Below, one piece after another: positions 17,301-26,474 of a stretch of DNA of 52,909 nt. The position numbers and the translations under genes are program-made. The notes under the pieces were generated by a model. It saw only the letters and a program-made list of their open reading frames with translations. It was not told the DNA's origin and searched no databases. How positions within the stretch are numbered: position 1 is the stretch's first letter; each line of letters opens with the position of its first letter. The DNA comes from Lachnospiraceae bacterium (GTDB lineage Bacteria > Bacillota > Clostridia > Lachnospirales > Lachnospiraceae): the NCBI GenBank assembly GCA_017442865.1, contig JAFRXK010000052.1:1-52909 (forward strand). The letters are read 5' to 3'.

Positions 17301-18500
17301 TTAGAATAATTTATCGAATCTTTCCATAGCTTCAATTGTATTTTCTCTGCCGCCGAATGCGGTAAGTCTGAAGAAGTTCTTGCCATTCTCGCCAAAGCCT
17401 GCGCCAGGAGTACCAACAACCTGTGCATTGTTCAGAAGATAATCAAAGAAGGTCCATGAATCCATGCCGTTCGGGCATTCAAACCAGATATATGGTGAAT
17501 GAACGCCTCCGAAGTATCTGATACCCTTCTTATCAAGCACAGAAGCAATAATCTTTGCGTTTTCCTGATAGAACTTGATGTTTTCCTGACACTGAGCCAT
17601 GCCCTCGTCGGTAAATACTGCTGCAGCGCCGTTCTGAACAATATAGGATGTACCGTTGAACTTTGTGCTCTGGCGGCGGTTCCACATAGCATTTAATGAC
17701 ATTTCTTTGCCGTTTGAGGCCTTAAATACAAGCTCTGTAGGAACAACTGTATAACCGCATCTTGTGCCTGTGAAGCCTGCGGTCTTTGAAAGAGAGCAGA
17801 ACTCGATTGCACATTTCTTTGCGCCTTCAATAGCATAAATGCTTCTAGGAAGTGAAGGGTCAGAGATAAATGCTTCGTATGCAGAATCAAAGAGGATAAC
17901 TGCTTCATTCTCAAGTGCATAATCAACCCATTCCTTTAACTGCTCGTGATTGTAGATAGCACCTGTCGGGTTGTTCGGTGAACAGATATAAATCAGGTCA
18001 GCGTGAACGCTTCTGTCAGGCATAGGAAGGAAATTGTTATCGGCTGTTGCAGATATGTAAACAATATTGTTTCTTCCGCACATGATGTTTGAATCAACAT
18101 ATACCGGATAAACAGGGTCTGGTATCATGATAACATTGTCATTTCCAAAGATATCTGTGATATTGCCTGTATCGCTCTTCGCACCATCTGAAATAAAGAT
18201 AGCCTTTGGCTCAACGTCAACGCCGTTCTTCTTATAATATTCAGAGATTGCATTTCTAAGGAATTCGTAGCCCTGCTCAGGACCATAGCCCTTGAAGGTA
18301 TCAGAAGATGCCATCGCATCAACGCCCTCGTGTAGAGCAGCAATAACATTCTCAGAGAGCGGGCGTGTTACATCGCCGATGCCAAGGCGGATAACCTTCT
18401 TATCAGGATTTGCCTTTGTATATTCCGAAACTCTGTGAGCTATTTCAGAAAAAAGATAACTTTCTTTGAGATTTAAATAATTTTCATTTAACTTTGGCAT
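17301..18500 (-). CDS. dapL: LL-diaminopimelate aminotransferase
   Basis: DapL converts tetrahydrodipicolinate directly to LL-diaminopimelate with glutamate as amino donor, a one-step bypass of the succinylase or acetylase lysine/peptidoglycan routes. The 399-residue fold-type I PLP enzyme starts MPKLNENYLNLKESYLFSEI and has the family signature RLGIGDVTRPL, the ICSPNNPTGA loop, and the PLP-binding Lys in SLSKTAGFTGTRCGY. RBS AAAGGA precedes the ATG at 18500. It is downstream of the PHP gene on the same strand but has its own promoter at 18606-18634. Confidence 0.96.
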   Translation of the reverse strand: MPKLNENYLNLKESYLFSEIAHRVSEYTKANPDKKVIRLGIGDVTRPLSENVIAALHEGVDAMASSDTFKGYGPEQGYEFLRNAISEYYKKNGVDVEPKAIFISDGAKSDTGNITDIFGNDNVIMIPDPVYPVYVDSNIMCGRNNIVYISATADNNFLPMPDRSVHADLIYICSPNNPTGAIYNHEQLKEWVDYALENEAVILFDSAYEAFISDPSLPRSIYAIEGAKKCAIEFCSLSKTAGFTGTRCGYTVVPTELVFKASNGKEMSLNAMWNRRQSTKFNGTSYIVQNGAAAVFTDEGMAQCQENIKFYQENAKIIASVLDKKGIRYFGGVHSPYIWFECPNGMDSWTFFDYLLNNAQVVGTPGAGFGENGKNFFRLTAFGGRENTIEAMERFDKLF

Positions 18501-18605
18501 TGATTAATCCGTCCTTTCATGTGGTAATTTGTTTGTGCACTTCATGACAGATACCGGCAGGATATATGCCGATTCTATAATGAATTTTTATAAATGCCTT
18601 GTGCA

Positions 18606-18634
18606 ATTATACGACGTGAAAAGTATTTTGTAAA
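18606..18634 (-). promoter_or_regulatory. sigma-A promoter for dapL
   Basis: On the minus strand, TTTACA (18634-18629), a 17-bp spacer and TATAAT (18611-18606) lie about 105 bases upstream of dapL. A short CGGCA/TGCCG hairpin (18555-18571) lies in the leader. No lysine riboswitch fits in the space. Confidence 0.75.
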
Positions 18635-18645
18635 GGCTGTTATAC

Positions 18646-19449
18646 TCAAAGAGGAAGAAATTCAGGCTTCCTGTCCTTAAATACAGTGTAATATTTAAAA
18701 CCCGCTTCCTTTAAAATCTCTCCGGCAAGCTTGAATTTGTTGGCAAGAGTGCGCGGCGTGTGTGAGTCTGAACCAAGGGTAATAATCTCGCCGCCAAGCT
18801 CACGGTATCTTTTTATAATGTCCTCATGAGGATTGCAGTGCAGAAATCCGCTGCCAAGGCGTGCTGTGTTGCACTCAATGCCTATACCGTGAAGAATTGC
18901 ATAATTTAATATCTCGTCAATAATATCATCAAAATCGTGGCAGTTATACATAAGACCGCCGCTAGGTGTATATCTGACTATATAATCAATATGCCCCAGA
19001 ACATCAAAATCATTGAAGGTTTGTATATTAAGAAGAAGCTCCTCAAAATATTTAAGCAGCGCATCATATTCGGAAAGTCCGGTGAACATCTCTGGGTAAT
19101 ATGTATCCACACGGTCTACGAGATGAGTAGAGCCTATGATAAAATCAAATTTATGATTGGCAGTATACTCTGCAAGAACCTCCCCTAAATGCGGCTGAAG
19201 TCCCAGCTCAACGCCTATGAGCAATTCTATCTTATCGGAATAAAGCTCCCTTAATTCACTTAAGCATGCATAGTATTCGTCATAATCAAAGACAAATGGC
19301 ATGCCGTATTCAGAAGGGTAGTCAATATCTTCGTGGTCTGTTATACAAAGCTTTTTCATGCCCAGGCTTATCGCCTTTTTTATCTGCGCCTGCGGCGCGG
19401 CCTCAGAGTCGCTAGAAAAACTTGTATGCGCGTGAAAGTCACAGTACAT
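18646..19449 (-). CDS. PHP-family phosphatase, HisK (histidinol-phosphatase)-like
   Basis: The 267-residue product is a PHP-domain metal phosphoesterase. Metal-binding motifs are visible: FHAHTSFSSDS at the N-terminus (HxH), TDHEDIDYP near residue 38, the GVELGLQPH strand, IGSTH, a GHIDY region and GSDSHTP near the C-terminus. This spacing matches the HisK-type histidinol-phosphatase branch (step 9 of histidine synthesis), but no his genes are adjacent and PHP phosphatases vary in substrate, so the specific reaction is inferred. Start ATG at 19449 has AGGAGG upstream on the minus strand. The 280 bases beyond the start (19450-19729) hold only A+T-rich sequence with no supported gene. Confidence 0.8.
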   Translation of the reverse strand: MYCDFHAHTSFSSDSEAAPQAQIKKAISLGMKKLCITDHEDIDYPSEYGMPFVFDYDEYYACLSELRELYSDKIELLIGVELGLQPHLGEVLAEYTANHKFDFIIGSTHLVDRVDTYYPEMFTGLSEYDALLKYFEELLLNIQTFNDFDVLGHIDYIVRYTPSGGLMYNCHDFDDIIDEILNYAILHGIGIECNTARLGSGFLHCNPHEDIIKRYRELGGEIITLGSDSHTPRTLANKFKLAGEILKEAGFKYYTVFKDRKPEFLPL

Positions 19450-19729
19450 AAATGCCTCCTGTTATAAAATACTAAAGCTAATGGCATATGATGCCGAAGT
19501 TAATAAGCAAAAATGATATGTATAGCATCGATACGGATATATTCATATTTATATTATCATAACATAAAAAAAACAAGAGATAAAGAGTATAAAGGCTTTA
19601 CAAAAAATATATTTATGAGTAAAATAGTATTGGTTATATTGTTCATTCCCTGTTTGAATTATGATTTTTTAAATTATAGTATCATTAAGGAAGAAAGACA
19701 TTTGGAATATTTACTAAAAGGAGAATTGT

Positions 19730-20206
19730 ATGACACCGGATAAAGTTATAGAATATTTAAGAAAGTTCAGAAAAACAGACAGATTTAAAAAGTCAAGATA
19801 CCCGGTTACTGCAGTAGAAGATGCTGCTGATTCACTAGGCATTATTCCTTCAAAGCTGGTCAGAACAACAGCATTTGCTAACAAAGCAGGTGACGGATGT
19901 GTGCTTGTTGTCACTTCAATAGATACAAATATTGATTTGAAAAGATATAAGTCAAGATTCAGATATCTGCCGGACGAGCTTGATGATGAAAAGATTCTGG
20001 AGTATACAGGATATGATTATGAGTGCCTGTGTCCTTTTGCGGTTGATGAAGAACGCACAAAGGTATATATAGATAATTATGTTAAAAGATTTGATTATGT
20101 ATATGTTCCGACAGGAGACAATTATACGGTTGCAAAGCTTTCACCGGAGGAATTGTTTAAGTGTGCAAAGGCTTTGGATTGGGTGGATGTCGCTAAATCA
20201 TGGTAA
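19730..20206 (+). CDS. YbaK/EbsC-like aminoacyl-tRNA deacylase-fold protein
   Basis: The 158-residue product matches the YbaK/ProX INS-domain fold, whose members hydrolyse mischarged aminoacyl-tRNAs in trans. Recognisable parts are SLGIIPSKLVRTTAF, a central VLVVTSIDTNIDLKRYKSRF and the C-terminal VKRFDYVYVPTGDNYTVAKL. In most members the first motif reads IAKSLSF or VAKTLxF with an essential Lys; here the aligned residue is Arg (LVRTTAF). It may therefore be catalytically altered. The ATG at 19730 follows AAAAGGAG. It appears to be monocistronic. Confidence 0.75.
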   Translation: MTPDKVIEYLRKFRKTDRFKKSRYPVTAVEDAADSLGIIPSKLVRTTAFANKAGDGCVLVVTSIDTNIDLKRYKSRFRYLPDELDDEKILEYTGYDYECLCPFAVDEERTKVYIDNYVKRFDYVYVPTGDNYTVAKLSPEELFKCAKALDWVDVAKSW

Positions 20207-20294
20207 AAAATATATTAATATAGCGTAATTTTGCTGTGTATATCGTATTTAAGGGATATTATTTTGTCAAACATGGCAAAAATAAAAAAAACAC

Positions 20295-20323
20295 TTGCGT
20301 TTTTAAGCTATATTGGTTATTAT
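20295..20323 (+). promoter_or_regulatory. probable promoter for gap
   Basis: TTGCGT (20295-20300), 17-bp spacer, TATTAT (20318-20323), 54 bases upstream of the start. The region is very A+T-rich, so the call is moderate. Confidence 0.45.
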
Positions 20324-20377
20324 ATTTAAGGTTAATTTAATTATTTTTAAATTATAATATTTTAGGAGGAATTCAAA

Positions 20378-21391
20378 ATGGCAGTAAAAGTTGCAATTAA
20401 CGGTTTTGGACGTATTGGACGTCTTGCTTTCAGACAGATGTTTGGTGCTGAAGGCTATGAAGTAGTAGCAATCAACGATTTAACAAGCCCAAAGATGCTT
20501 GCTCATCTTTTAAAGTATGATTCAGCTCAGGGTAAGTATGCATTAGCAGATAAGGTTGTTGCAGGTGAGGACAGCATTACTGTAGACGGAAAAGAGATTA
20601 AGATTTATGCAAAGGCTGACGCTAAAGAGCTTCCATGGGGAGAGCTTGATGTAGACGTAGTTCTTGAGTGTACAGGTTTCTATACATCAAAGGAAAAGGC
20701 TTCTGCTCATATTCAGGCAGGTGCTAAGAAGGTTGTTATTTCAGCTCCGGCAGGAAATGACCTTCCTACAATCGTTTACAATGTAAACCATGAGACATTA
20801 AAGGCAGAGGATACAGTTATTTCAGCTGCTTCTTGTACAACAAACTGTTTAGCTCCTATGGCTAAGGCTCTTAATGATTTAGCTACAATCAAGAGCGGTA
20901 TCATGTCAACAATTCACGCTTACACAGGCGATCAGATGATTCTTGACGGTCCTCAGAGAAAGGGTGACTTAAGAAGATCACGTGCAGGCGCTATCAACAT
21001 CGTTCCTAACAGCACAGGTGCTGCAAAGGCTATCGGTTTAGTTATCCCAGAGCTTAACGGCAAGTTAATCGGATCAGCTCAGAGAGTTCCTACACCAACA
21101 GGTTCAACAACAATCCTTATCGCTGTTGTTGAGGGTGAGGTTACAAAGGATCAGATCAACGAGGCTATGAAGGCTGCTGCTACAGAGTCATACGGCTACA
21201 ACACAGATGAGATCGTATCAAGCGATATCGTTGGTATGACATATGGTTCACTTTTCGATGCTACACAGACAATGGTTAGCCCAATGGACAACGGCACAAC
21301 ACAGGTTCAGGTTGTTTCATGGTATGACAACGAGAACTCATACGTTAGCCAGATGGTTAGAACAATCAAGTATTTCGCTGAGTTAGCATAA
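20378..21391 (+). CDS. gap: glyceraldehyde-3-phosphate dehydrogenase
   Basis: Catalyses oxidative phosphorylation of glyceraldehyde-3-phosphate to 1,3-bisphosphoglycerate with NAD+. The 337-residue product begins with the Rossmann fingerprint [15 protein letters not shown], has Asp in AINDLTSP (typical of NAD preference), the catalytic Cys in [13 protein letters not shown] and the conserved C-terminal [25 protein letters not shown] lies directly before ATG 20378. Codon use is the biased pattern of a highly expressed gene. It is separated from the next glycolytic gene by a strong terminator, so pgk-tpi is probably transcribed separately or by read-through. Confidence 0.98.
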   Translation: MAVKVAINGFGRIGRLAFRQMFGAEGYEVVAINDLTSPKMLAHLLKYDSAQGKYALADKVVAGEDSITVDGKEIKIYAKADAKELPWGELDVDVVLECTGFYTSKEKASAHIQAGAKKVVISAPAGNDLPTIVYNVNHETLKAEDTVISAASCTTNCLAPMAKALNDLATIKSGIMSTIHAYTGDQMILDGPQRKGDLRRSRAGAINIVPNSTGAAKAIGLVIPELNGKLIGSAQRVPTPTGSTTILIAVVEGEVTKDQINEAMKAAATESYGYNTDEIVSSDIVGMTYGSLFDATQTMVSPMDNGTTQVQVVSWYDNENSYVSQMVRTIKYFAELA

Positions 21392-21429
21392 TTTAAGACG
21401 AACTTAGATTGAATATTTAAGACTCAAGT

Positions 21430-21463
21430 GGTCCGGTCCAAGATGGACCGGACCTTATTTTTT
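21430..21463 (+). terminator. intrinsic terminator after gap
   Basis: GGTCCGGTCCA (21430-21440) and TGGACCGGACC (21444-21454) form a perfect 11-bp stem with an AGA loop, followed by TTATTTTTT (21455-21463). Confidence 0.92.
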
Positions 21464-21528
21464 AAATTTCATTTATGAAGATAACATTGGCAGGGTCGCT
21501 GCCTAAATTATATTAGGAGGTAAATATT

Positions 21529-23502
21529 ATGTCTTTAAACAAAAAATCAGTTGATGATATCAATGTAAAAGGCAAGAGAGTGCTTGTAAGATGTGATTTC
21601 AACGTACCGCTTAAGGATGGCGTGATTACAGACGAGACACGTATCAATGCAGCTCTTCCTACAATCCAGAAGCTTCTTGATGATGGCGCAAAGGTTATCC
21701 TTTGCTCACATCTTGGCAAGGTTAAGAATGGTCCTAACGAGGGCGAGTCATTAGCACCTGTTGCTAAGAGACTTTCAGAGAAGCTCGGCAAGGAAGTTAA
21801 TTTCGTAGCAGATTACAACGTTACAGGCGAGGCTGCAACAGCTGCAGTTGAGGCTATGAACGAGGGCGATGTTGTATTATTACAGAATACACGTTTCCGT
21901 GGCAAGGAAGAGACAAAGAACGGCGAGGAGTTCTCAAAGGAGCTTGCTGATCTTTGTGATGCATATGTTTGTGATGCTTTCGGTTCTTCACACAGAGCTC
22001 ATGCATCAGTAGCAGGTGTTACAGATTGTGTACGTGCCAAGGGCGGCGAGTGTGCAGTTGGTTATCTTATGCAGAAGGAGATTGATTTCCTCGGTAATGC
22101 AGTTGAGAATCCTGTTCGTCCATTCGTTGCAATCCTCGGCGGAGCTAAGGTTGCAGATAAGTTAAATGTTATCAACAACCTTCTTGAGAAGTGTGATACA
22201 CTTATCATCGGCGGAGGTATGGCATTTACATTCTTAAAGGCAAAGGGCTATGAGATTGGTAAGTCATTAGTAGATGATGAGAAGATTGATTACTGTAAGG
22301 AAATGATGGACAAGGCAGAGAAGCTTGGAAAGAAGCTTTTACTTCCTATCGATACAACAATCGCAGCAAGCTTCCCGGATCCAATCGATGCTCCAATCGA
22401 GGTATCAGTTGTTGACGCTGACAAGATTCCTGCAGACATGGAAGGTCTTGATATCGGTACAAAGACTGCAGAGCTTTACGCAGATGCTGTTAAGTCAGCA
22501 AAGACAGTTGTATGGAACGGACCTATGGGTGTATTCGAGAATCCTATTCTTGCAAAGGGTACTATTGCAGTAGCAAAGGCTCTTGCTGAGACAGACGCTA
22601 CAACAATCATCGGCGGCGGTGATTCAGCAGCAGCTGTTAACCAGTTAGGCTTCGCAGACAAGATGTCACACATTTCAACAGGCGGCGGCGCTTCTCTTGA
22701 GTTCTTAGAGGGCAAGGAGCTTCCGGGCGTAGTTGCAGCAGATGACAAGGCTGTAGCAAGAAGAAAGATCGTAGCAGGCAACTGGAAGATGAACATGACT
22801 CCAAGCCAGGCTGTAGCACTTTGCGAGGAGTTAAAGGACTTAGTTAAGTCTGATGACGTAGACGTTGTTTACTGTGTACCTGCAATCGACATCGTTCCTG
22901 TTGTTGAGGCAGTTAAGGGCACAAACGTTGAGGTTGGTGCTGAGAACATGTACTTCGAGGAGAAGGGTGCTTACACAGGCGAGATTTCAGCAGCTATGTT
23001 AGTTGACGCAGGCGTTAAGTATGTTATCATCGGCCACTCAGAGAGAAGAGATTACTTCAAGGAGTGCGACTGCTTATTAAACAAGAAGGTTAAGAAGGCA
23101 TTTGAGGCAGGTCTTACACCAATCCTTTGCTGCGGCGAGAGCCTAGAGCAGAGAGAGATGGGCGTTACTATGGACTGGATCAGACTTCAGATTAAGTCAG
23201 ACCTCGTTGGCGTTTCAGCAGCTCAGGTAGCAAGCATGGTTATCGCTTACGAGCCAATCTGGGCTATCGGCACAGGAAAGACTGCTACAACAGAGCAGGC
23301 TGAGGAGGTTTGCAAGGGTATCCGTGAGTGCATCGCTGAGATTTATGATGATGCAACAGCAGCAGCAGTTCGTATCCAGTACGGCGGCTCAGTAAATGCA
23401 GGCAATGCAGCAGAGTTATTTGCACAGCCTGATATCGACGGCGGTCTTGTTGGCGGCGCTTCGCTTAAGGCTGACTTTGGCAAGATTGTAAATTACAAAT
23501 AA
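21529..23502 (+). CDS. pgk-tpiA: fused phosphoglycerate kinase - triosephosphate isomerase
   Basis: One uninterrupted 657-residue frame encodes two glycolytic enzymes. Residues 1-408 are a complete PGK ([12 protein letters not shown], the GGAKVADKL helix, and the nucleotide loop [15 protein letters not shown]), ending [14 protein letters not shown] where free PGKs stop. Residue 409 (GTA, Val) takes the place of a TPI start, and residues 409-657 are a full [21 protein letters not shown] (catalytic His), [14 protein letters not shown] (catalytic Glu and loop 6) and [10 protein letters not shown]. The linker is essentially zero and there is no internal ribosome-binding site at the joint. A comparable PGK-TIM fusion is known from Thermotoga. 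RBS TAGGAGG precedes ATG 21529. Confidence 0.97.
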   Translation: MSLNKKSVDDINVKGKRVLVRCDFNVPLKDGVITDETRINAALPTIQKLLDDGAKVILCSHLGKVKNGPNEGESLAPVAKRLSEKLGKEVNFVADYNVTGEAATAAVEAMNEGDVVLLQNTRFRGKEETKNGEEFSKELADLCDAYVCDAFGSSHRAHASVAGVTDCVRAKGGECAVGYLMQKEIDFLGNAVENPVRPFVAILGGAKVADKLNVINNLLEKCDTLIIGGGMAFTFLKAKGYEIGKSLVDDEKIDYCKEMMDKAEKLGKKLLLPIDTTIAASFPDPIDAPIEVSVVDADKIPADMEGLDIGTKTAELYADAVKSAKTVVWNGPMGVFENPILAKGTIAVAKALAETDATTIIGGGDSAAAVNQLGFADKMSHISTGGGASLEFLEGKELPGVVAADDKAVARRKIVAGNWKMNMTPSQAVALCEELKDLVKSDDVDVVYCVPAIDIVPVVEAVKGTNVEVGAENMYFEEKGAYTGEISAAMLVDAGVKYVIIGHSERRDYFKECDCLLNKKVKKAFEAGLTPILCCGESLEQREMGVTMDWIRLQIKSDLVGVSAAQVASMVIAYEPIWAIGTGKTATTEQAEEVCKGIRECIAEIYDDATAAAVRIQYGGSVNAGNAAELFAQPDIDGGLVGGASLKADFGKIVNYK

Positions 23503-23521
23503 TATAAAATAGTTTCGCATT

Positions 23522-23627
23522 TGCGGTCGAATCATCAGTAGGATCGGGCATATAAGACTGACTTGTATGTAAATTCATTGTTTACTGCTTTGTGGTCGAA
23601 TCATTAGACGAATCGGGTATATAAGAC
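23522..23627 (+). repeat. two tandem 37-nt repeats, period 69
   Basis: Copies at 23522-23558 and 23591-23627 match at 31 of 37 positions, sharing GGTCGAATCAT, ATCGGG and ATATAAGAC blocks; several of the six differences are C/T or G/A transitions. They lie in the 340-base region between pgk-tpi and rubredoxin, which otherwise holds a weak A+T hairpin (23721-23741) and the rubredoxin promoter. Each copy begins GGTC and ends GAC(C), so a short closing stem is possible. Function unknown. Confidence 0.6.
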
Positions 23628-23765
23628 CAACGGTTTTGTCTGTGACGGACATACAGGACATATTATTATCTCTGACAAATCAGATGAACATGACCGGCTG
23701 CAAATGGTGAGAACAAAGTATATAAAAATTTAATTTTTATAACCCTCTCATTTTATAATATTTGC

Positions 23766-23794
23766 TTGTGTTTGTAAAAGATTCAAAGTATAAT
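23766..23794 (+). promoter_or_regulatory. probable promoter for rubredoxin
   Basis: TTGTGT (23766-23771), 17-bp spacer, TATAAT (23789-23794), about 50 bases upstream of the rubredoxin start. Confidence 0.55.
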
Positions 23795-23842
23795 TGAATT
23801 ACATGCAAGCATTGCAAATACTATGAATGGGAGGGTTTTATT

Positions 23843-23998
23843 ATGAAATACGTATGTGACATTTGTGGATTTGAGTATGATGAAGAGGCTGGATATCCTG
23901 AAGGCGGTATTGCACCTGGTACACCATGGAGCGAGGTTCCTGATGATTTTGTATGTCCTGTATGCGGCGTTGACAAGGATAACTTTTCAGAGGCTTAA
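23843..23998 (+). CDS. rubredoxin
   Basis: A 51-residue one-electron carrier with the FeS4 site formed by two CxxC knuckles: YVCDICGFEYDEEAG (residues 4-17) and FVCPVCGVDKDNF (37-49). Conserved aromatic and Gly-Pro positions (GIAPGTPWSEVPDDFVCP) are all present. Rubredoxins in anaerobes commonly feed electrons to oxygen- or peroxide-detoxifying enzymes; no such partner is adjacent. The ATG at 23843 follows GGGAGG at 23829-23834. Length is standard for the family. Confidence 0.97.
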   Translation: MKYVCDICGFEYDEEAGYPEGGIAPGTPWSEVPDDFVCPVCGVDKDNFSEA

Positions 23999-24019
23999 AT
24001 ATTAATGTGAACTAATGAT

Positions 24020-24056
24020 GGCAGTATACCTTGCAGGGTATGCTGCCTGAATTTTT
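24020..24056 (+). terminator. terminator after rubredoxin
   Basis: GGCAGTATACC (24020-24030) pairs with GGTATGCTGCC (24037-24047) with one non-Watson-Crick pair; the tail is TGAATTTTT. Confidence 0.7.
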
Positions 24057-24071
24057 GAAAAGCAGATGTGT

Positions 24072-24165
24072 TGTCAGGCACATGCGCCTTGATTAAGATG
24101 AATTATTGATAAATCCTTAATAGATTTTTTAAGGCGTACTGTCAGGCACATGCGCCTGGATTAAG
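24072..24165 (+). repeat. 26-nt direct repeat pair
   Basis: TGTCAGGCACATGCGCCT followed by (T/G)GATTAAG occurs at 24072-24097 and 24140-24165 with 25 of 26 identical positions, 68 bases apart. Each copy contains a near-palindrome (AGGCACATGCGCCT). The pair lies directly upstream of the DUF3877-like gene and could be paired operator sites or a small repetitive element. Confidence 0.65.
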
Positions 24166-24208
24166 TATACTTTGTGATTTTGCAAAGTAGATGCGGAGGT
24201 AGAGTGAG

Positions 24209-24742
24209 TTGAATTTTAACAGGCTTGAGCAGAATATAATCGATGTGATGACGGAGCAGCAGCTTAAGCTCGGCTACAGAAGCGAGGTCGTAAGACTGTA
24301 TTATCCGCTGCTGTCGTTGAACAGGTTTTTGGGTACGGAATATGATGCCGTACAGATGAAGGCTGCGCTTGATGAGTTTTGTGAATATGCATCGGAGCGT
24401 CTTGGAAGGATTACGATAACAAATAAAAAAGACAGATTCTGCTTCGTGATGCCGCCGCAGGCTGGCGATTATGTGCATGAGCACGCTGATGAAAATGGCT
24501 TTCTTTACGAGCTGATAAAGCAGGTGGAAAAGCATGGCGTCACGATTAATGATGTGCTTGACATTTTCAAAAAGTATTCGGATGAGGTGCATTTTGAACA
24601 GGTGGACAATGGCGAGTTTGATTATCTTGTGTATTTTGAAGATGGCAGACCGGACGATTTCAGGTACTGCATTACAGACGAGGGCGCGCATGTGATTTAC
24701 CACAGATACACGAAGGAGGATTATGAGGACTTCGGATTTTAA
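24209..24742 (+). CDS. DUF3877-like protein
   Basis: The 177-residue soluble protein starts MNFNRLEQNIIDVMTEQQLK and contains LGYRSEVVRLYYPLLSLNRF, which I associate with DUF3877, a clostridial family of unknown function. No catalytic motif is visible. The TTG at 24209 is the only usable start behind GCGGAGG at 24193-24199; a nearby GTG is followed by a stop. About 45 bases after its 3' end the last 11 codons are imperfectly repeated downstream of the stop (24750-24785), a small tail duplication. Confidence 0.65.
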   Translation: MNFNRLEQNIIDVMTEQQLKLGYRSEVVRLYYPLLSLNRFLGTEYDAVQMKAALDEFCEYASERLGRITITNKKDRFCFVMPPQAGDYVHEHADENGFLYELIKQVEKHGVTINDVLDIFKKYSDEVHFEQVDNGEFDYLVYFEDGRPDDFRYCITDEGAHVIYHRYTKEDYEDFGF

Positions 24743-24807
24743 ACAGTATAGATATATGAAAGAGGATTACGGGAATTTCGGATTAAAAAAAGTAATGTAA
24801 ATAGTAG

Positions 24808-24836
24808 TTGCAAGTAAGCGAAAATAATAGTACAAT
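24808..24836 (+). promoter_or_regulatory. promoter for gpmI
   Basis: TTGCAA (24808-24813), 17-bp spacer, TACAAT (24831-24836), 47 bases upstream of the start codon. Confidence 0.65.
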
Positions 24837-24883
24837 TAAGCGTTGTAATAGTAAATGATTTAAATGCAAAGGAGATAGAATTG

Positions 24884-26422
24884 ATGAGTAAGAAGCCAAC
24901 AGTTTTAATGATTCTTGACGGTTACGGACTTAATTATATAGTAAAGGGCAATGCCGTTGCACAGGCAAAGACGCCTGTTATGGACAAGCTTATGTCAAGC
25001 TGCCCATTTGTGCAGGGCAACGCCAGCGGCATGGCAGTAGGACTTCCTGAGGGTCAGATGGGTAACTCCGAGGTAGGACATCTTAACATGGGTGCCGGAC
25101 GAATTGTTTATCAGGAGCTTACAAGAATTACAAAGGAGATTCAGGACGGAACTTTCTTTGAAAATGAGGCATTTCTTGAGGCGGTTGCAAACTGCAAGAA
25201 GAATGATTCTGCGCTTCATTTATACGGTCTTGTATCAGACGGCGGCGTTCACAGCCACAATACACACATTTATGGTCTGTTAGAGCTTGCAAAGAGAAAT
25301 GGCCTTAAGAAGGTTTACGTTCACTGCTTCCTCGACGGAAGAGACACACCGCCTGCATCAGGCAAGGATTTTGTTGCACAGCTTGTTGAAAAGATGAAGG
25401 AAATCGGTGTCGGCGAGGTCGCATCAGTAAGCGGACGTTACTATGCAATGGACAGAGACAATCGTTGGGACAGAGTTGAGCTTGCATACAAGGCACTTAC
25501 GAAGGGCGAGGGCAAGACCGGAACAGACCCGGTAGAGCTTATTCAGGCTTCATACGACGAGGGAGTTACAGACGAGTTCGTGATTCCTACAGTAGTAATA
25601 AAGGACGGCGCTCCGGTAGCGACAATTAAGGACGGCGACTCAATTATTTTCTACAACTTCAGACCTGACCGCGCAAGAGAGCTTACAAGAGTATTCTGCG
25701 CAGACGAGTTTGACGGCTTTGACAGAGGCGAGAGAGTGAAGACAACATACGTTTGCTTCACAGAGTATGACGTGACCATTCCAAACAAATTAATAGCCTT
25801 CAAGAAGGTTTCAATTACAAATACATTTGGTGAATATCTTGCAGCACACGGACTTAAGCAGGCAAGAATCGCCGAGACAGAGAAGTACGCTCACGTTACA
25901 TTCTTCTTCAACGGCGGCGTTGAGGAGCCAAACGAGGGCGAGGACAGAATCCTTGTCAAGTCTCCAAAGGTAGCAACCTACGACCTTAAGCCTGAGATGA
26001 GCGCATACGAGGTATGCGACAAGCTCGTTGGCGCAATCAAGTCAGACAAGTATGATGTCATTATCATCAACTTTGCAAATCCTGACATGGTAGGTCACAC
26101 AGGCGTTGAGAGCGCAGCAATCGCAGCAGTTGAGGCTGTTGACGAGTGCGTTGGCAAGGCTGTAGATGCAATTAAGGAAGTAGGCGGTCAGATGTTCATC
26201 TGTGCCGACCACGGAAATGCAGAGCAGCTCATCGACTACGAGACAGGCGCACCATTCACCGCACACACAACGAACCCTGTACCATTCATCATCGTAAATG
26301 CAGACCCTTCATACAGGCTGAGAGAGGGCGGCTGCCTCGCAGATATCGCTCCGACACTTATCGAGATGATGGGCATGGAGCAGCCGAAGGAAATGACAGG
26401 CAAATCGTTGATTATAAAATAA
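24884..26422 (+). CDS. gpmI: 2,3-bisphosphoglycerate-independent phosphoglycerate mutase
   Basis: Interconverts 3- and 2-phosphoglycerate using two Mn ions and a phosphoserine intermediate. The 512-residue alkaline-phosphatase superfamily enzyme shows the metal motif MILDGYG at the N-terminus, the nucleophile serine in GQMGNSEVGH, the DGRDTPP loop, FNFRPDRARE-type region (FYNFRPDRARELTRVF), and the C-terminal metal motifs NFANPDMVGHTG and CADHGNAEQ. The ATG at 24884 is preferred over the TTG at 24881, with GGAGAT upstream. It completes, with gap and pgk-tpi, most of the lower glycolytic pathway within 6 kb. Confidence 0.97.
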   Translation: MSKKPTVLMILDGYGLNYIVKGNAVAQAKTPVMDKLMSSCPFVQGNASGMAVGLPEGQMGNSEVGHLNMGAGRIVYQELTRITKEIQDGTFFENEAFLEAVANCKKNDSALHLYGLVSDGGVHSHNTHIYGLLELAKRNGLKKVYVHCFLDGRDTPPASGKDFVAQLVEKMKEIGVGEVASVSGRYYAMDRDNRWDRVELAYKALTKGEGKTGTDPVELIQASYDEGVTDEFVIPTVVIKDGAPVATIKDGDSIIFYNFRPDRARELTRVFCADEFDGFDRGERVKTTYVCFTEYDVTIPNKLIAFKKVSITNTFGEYLAAHGLKQARIAETEKYAHVTFFFNGGVEEPNEGEDRILVKSPKVATYDLKPEMSAYEVCDKLVGAIKSDKYDVIIINFANPDMVGHTGVESAAIAAVEAVDECVGKAVDAIKEVGGQMFICADHGNAEQLIDYETGAPFTAHTTNPVPFIIVNADPSYRLREGGCLADIAPTLIEMMGMEQPKEMTGKSLIIK

Positions 26423-26474
26423 AGGCTTCTTTAAAACCTTATATTTTTTAAACATGGTCAATTTATATAAATGT

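Noticed and set aside
19513..19743. 76-codon frame in the gap between the PHP and YbaK-like genes
   Set aside because: Very A+T-rich, no ribosome-binding site, overlaps the start of the next gene; looks like spacer.
23721..23741. A+T hairpin as a terminator for pgk-tpi
   Set aside because: Stem of only A-T pairs and far from the stop codon; too weak to call.
24161..24703. 180-codon minus-strand frame over the DUF3877-like gene
   Set aside because: Antisense to a gene with proper start site; no ribosome-binding site and no family features.
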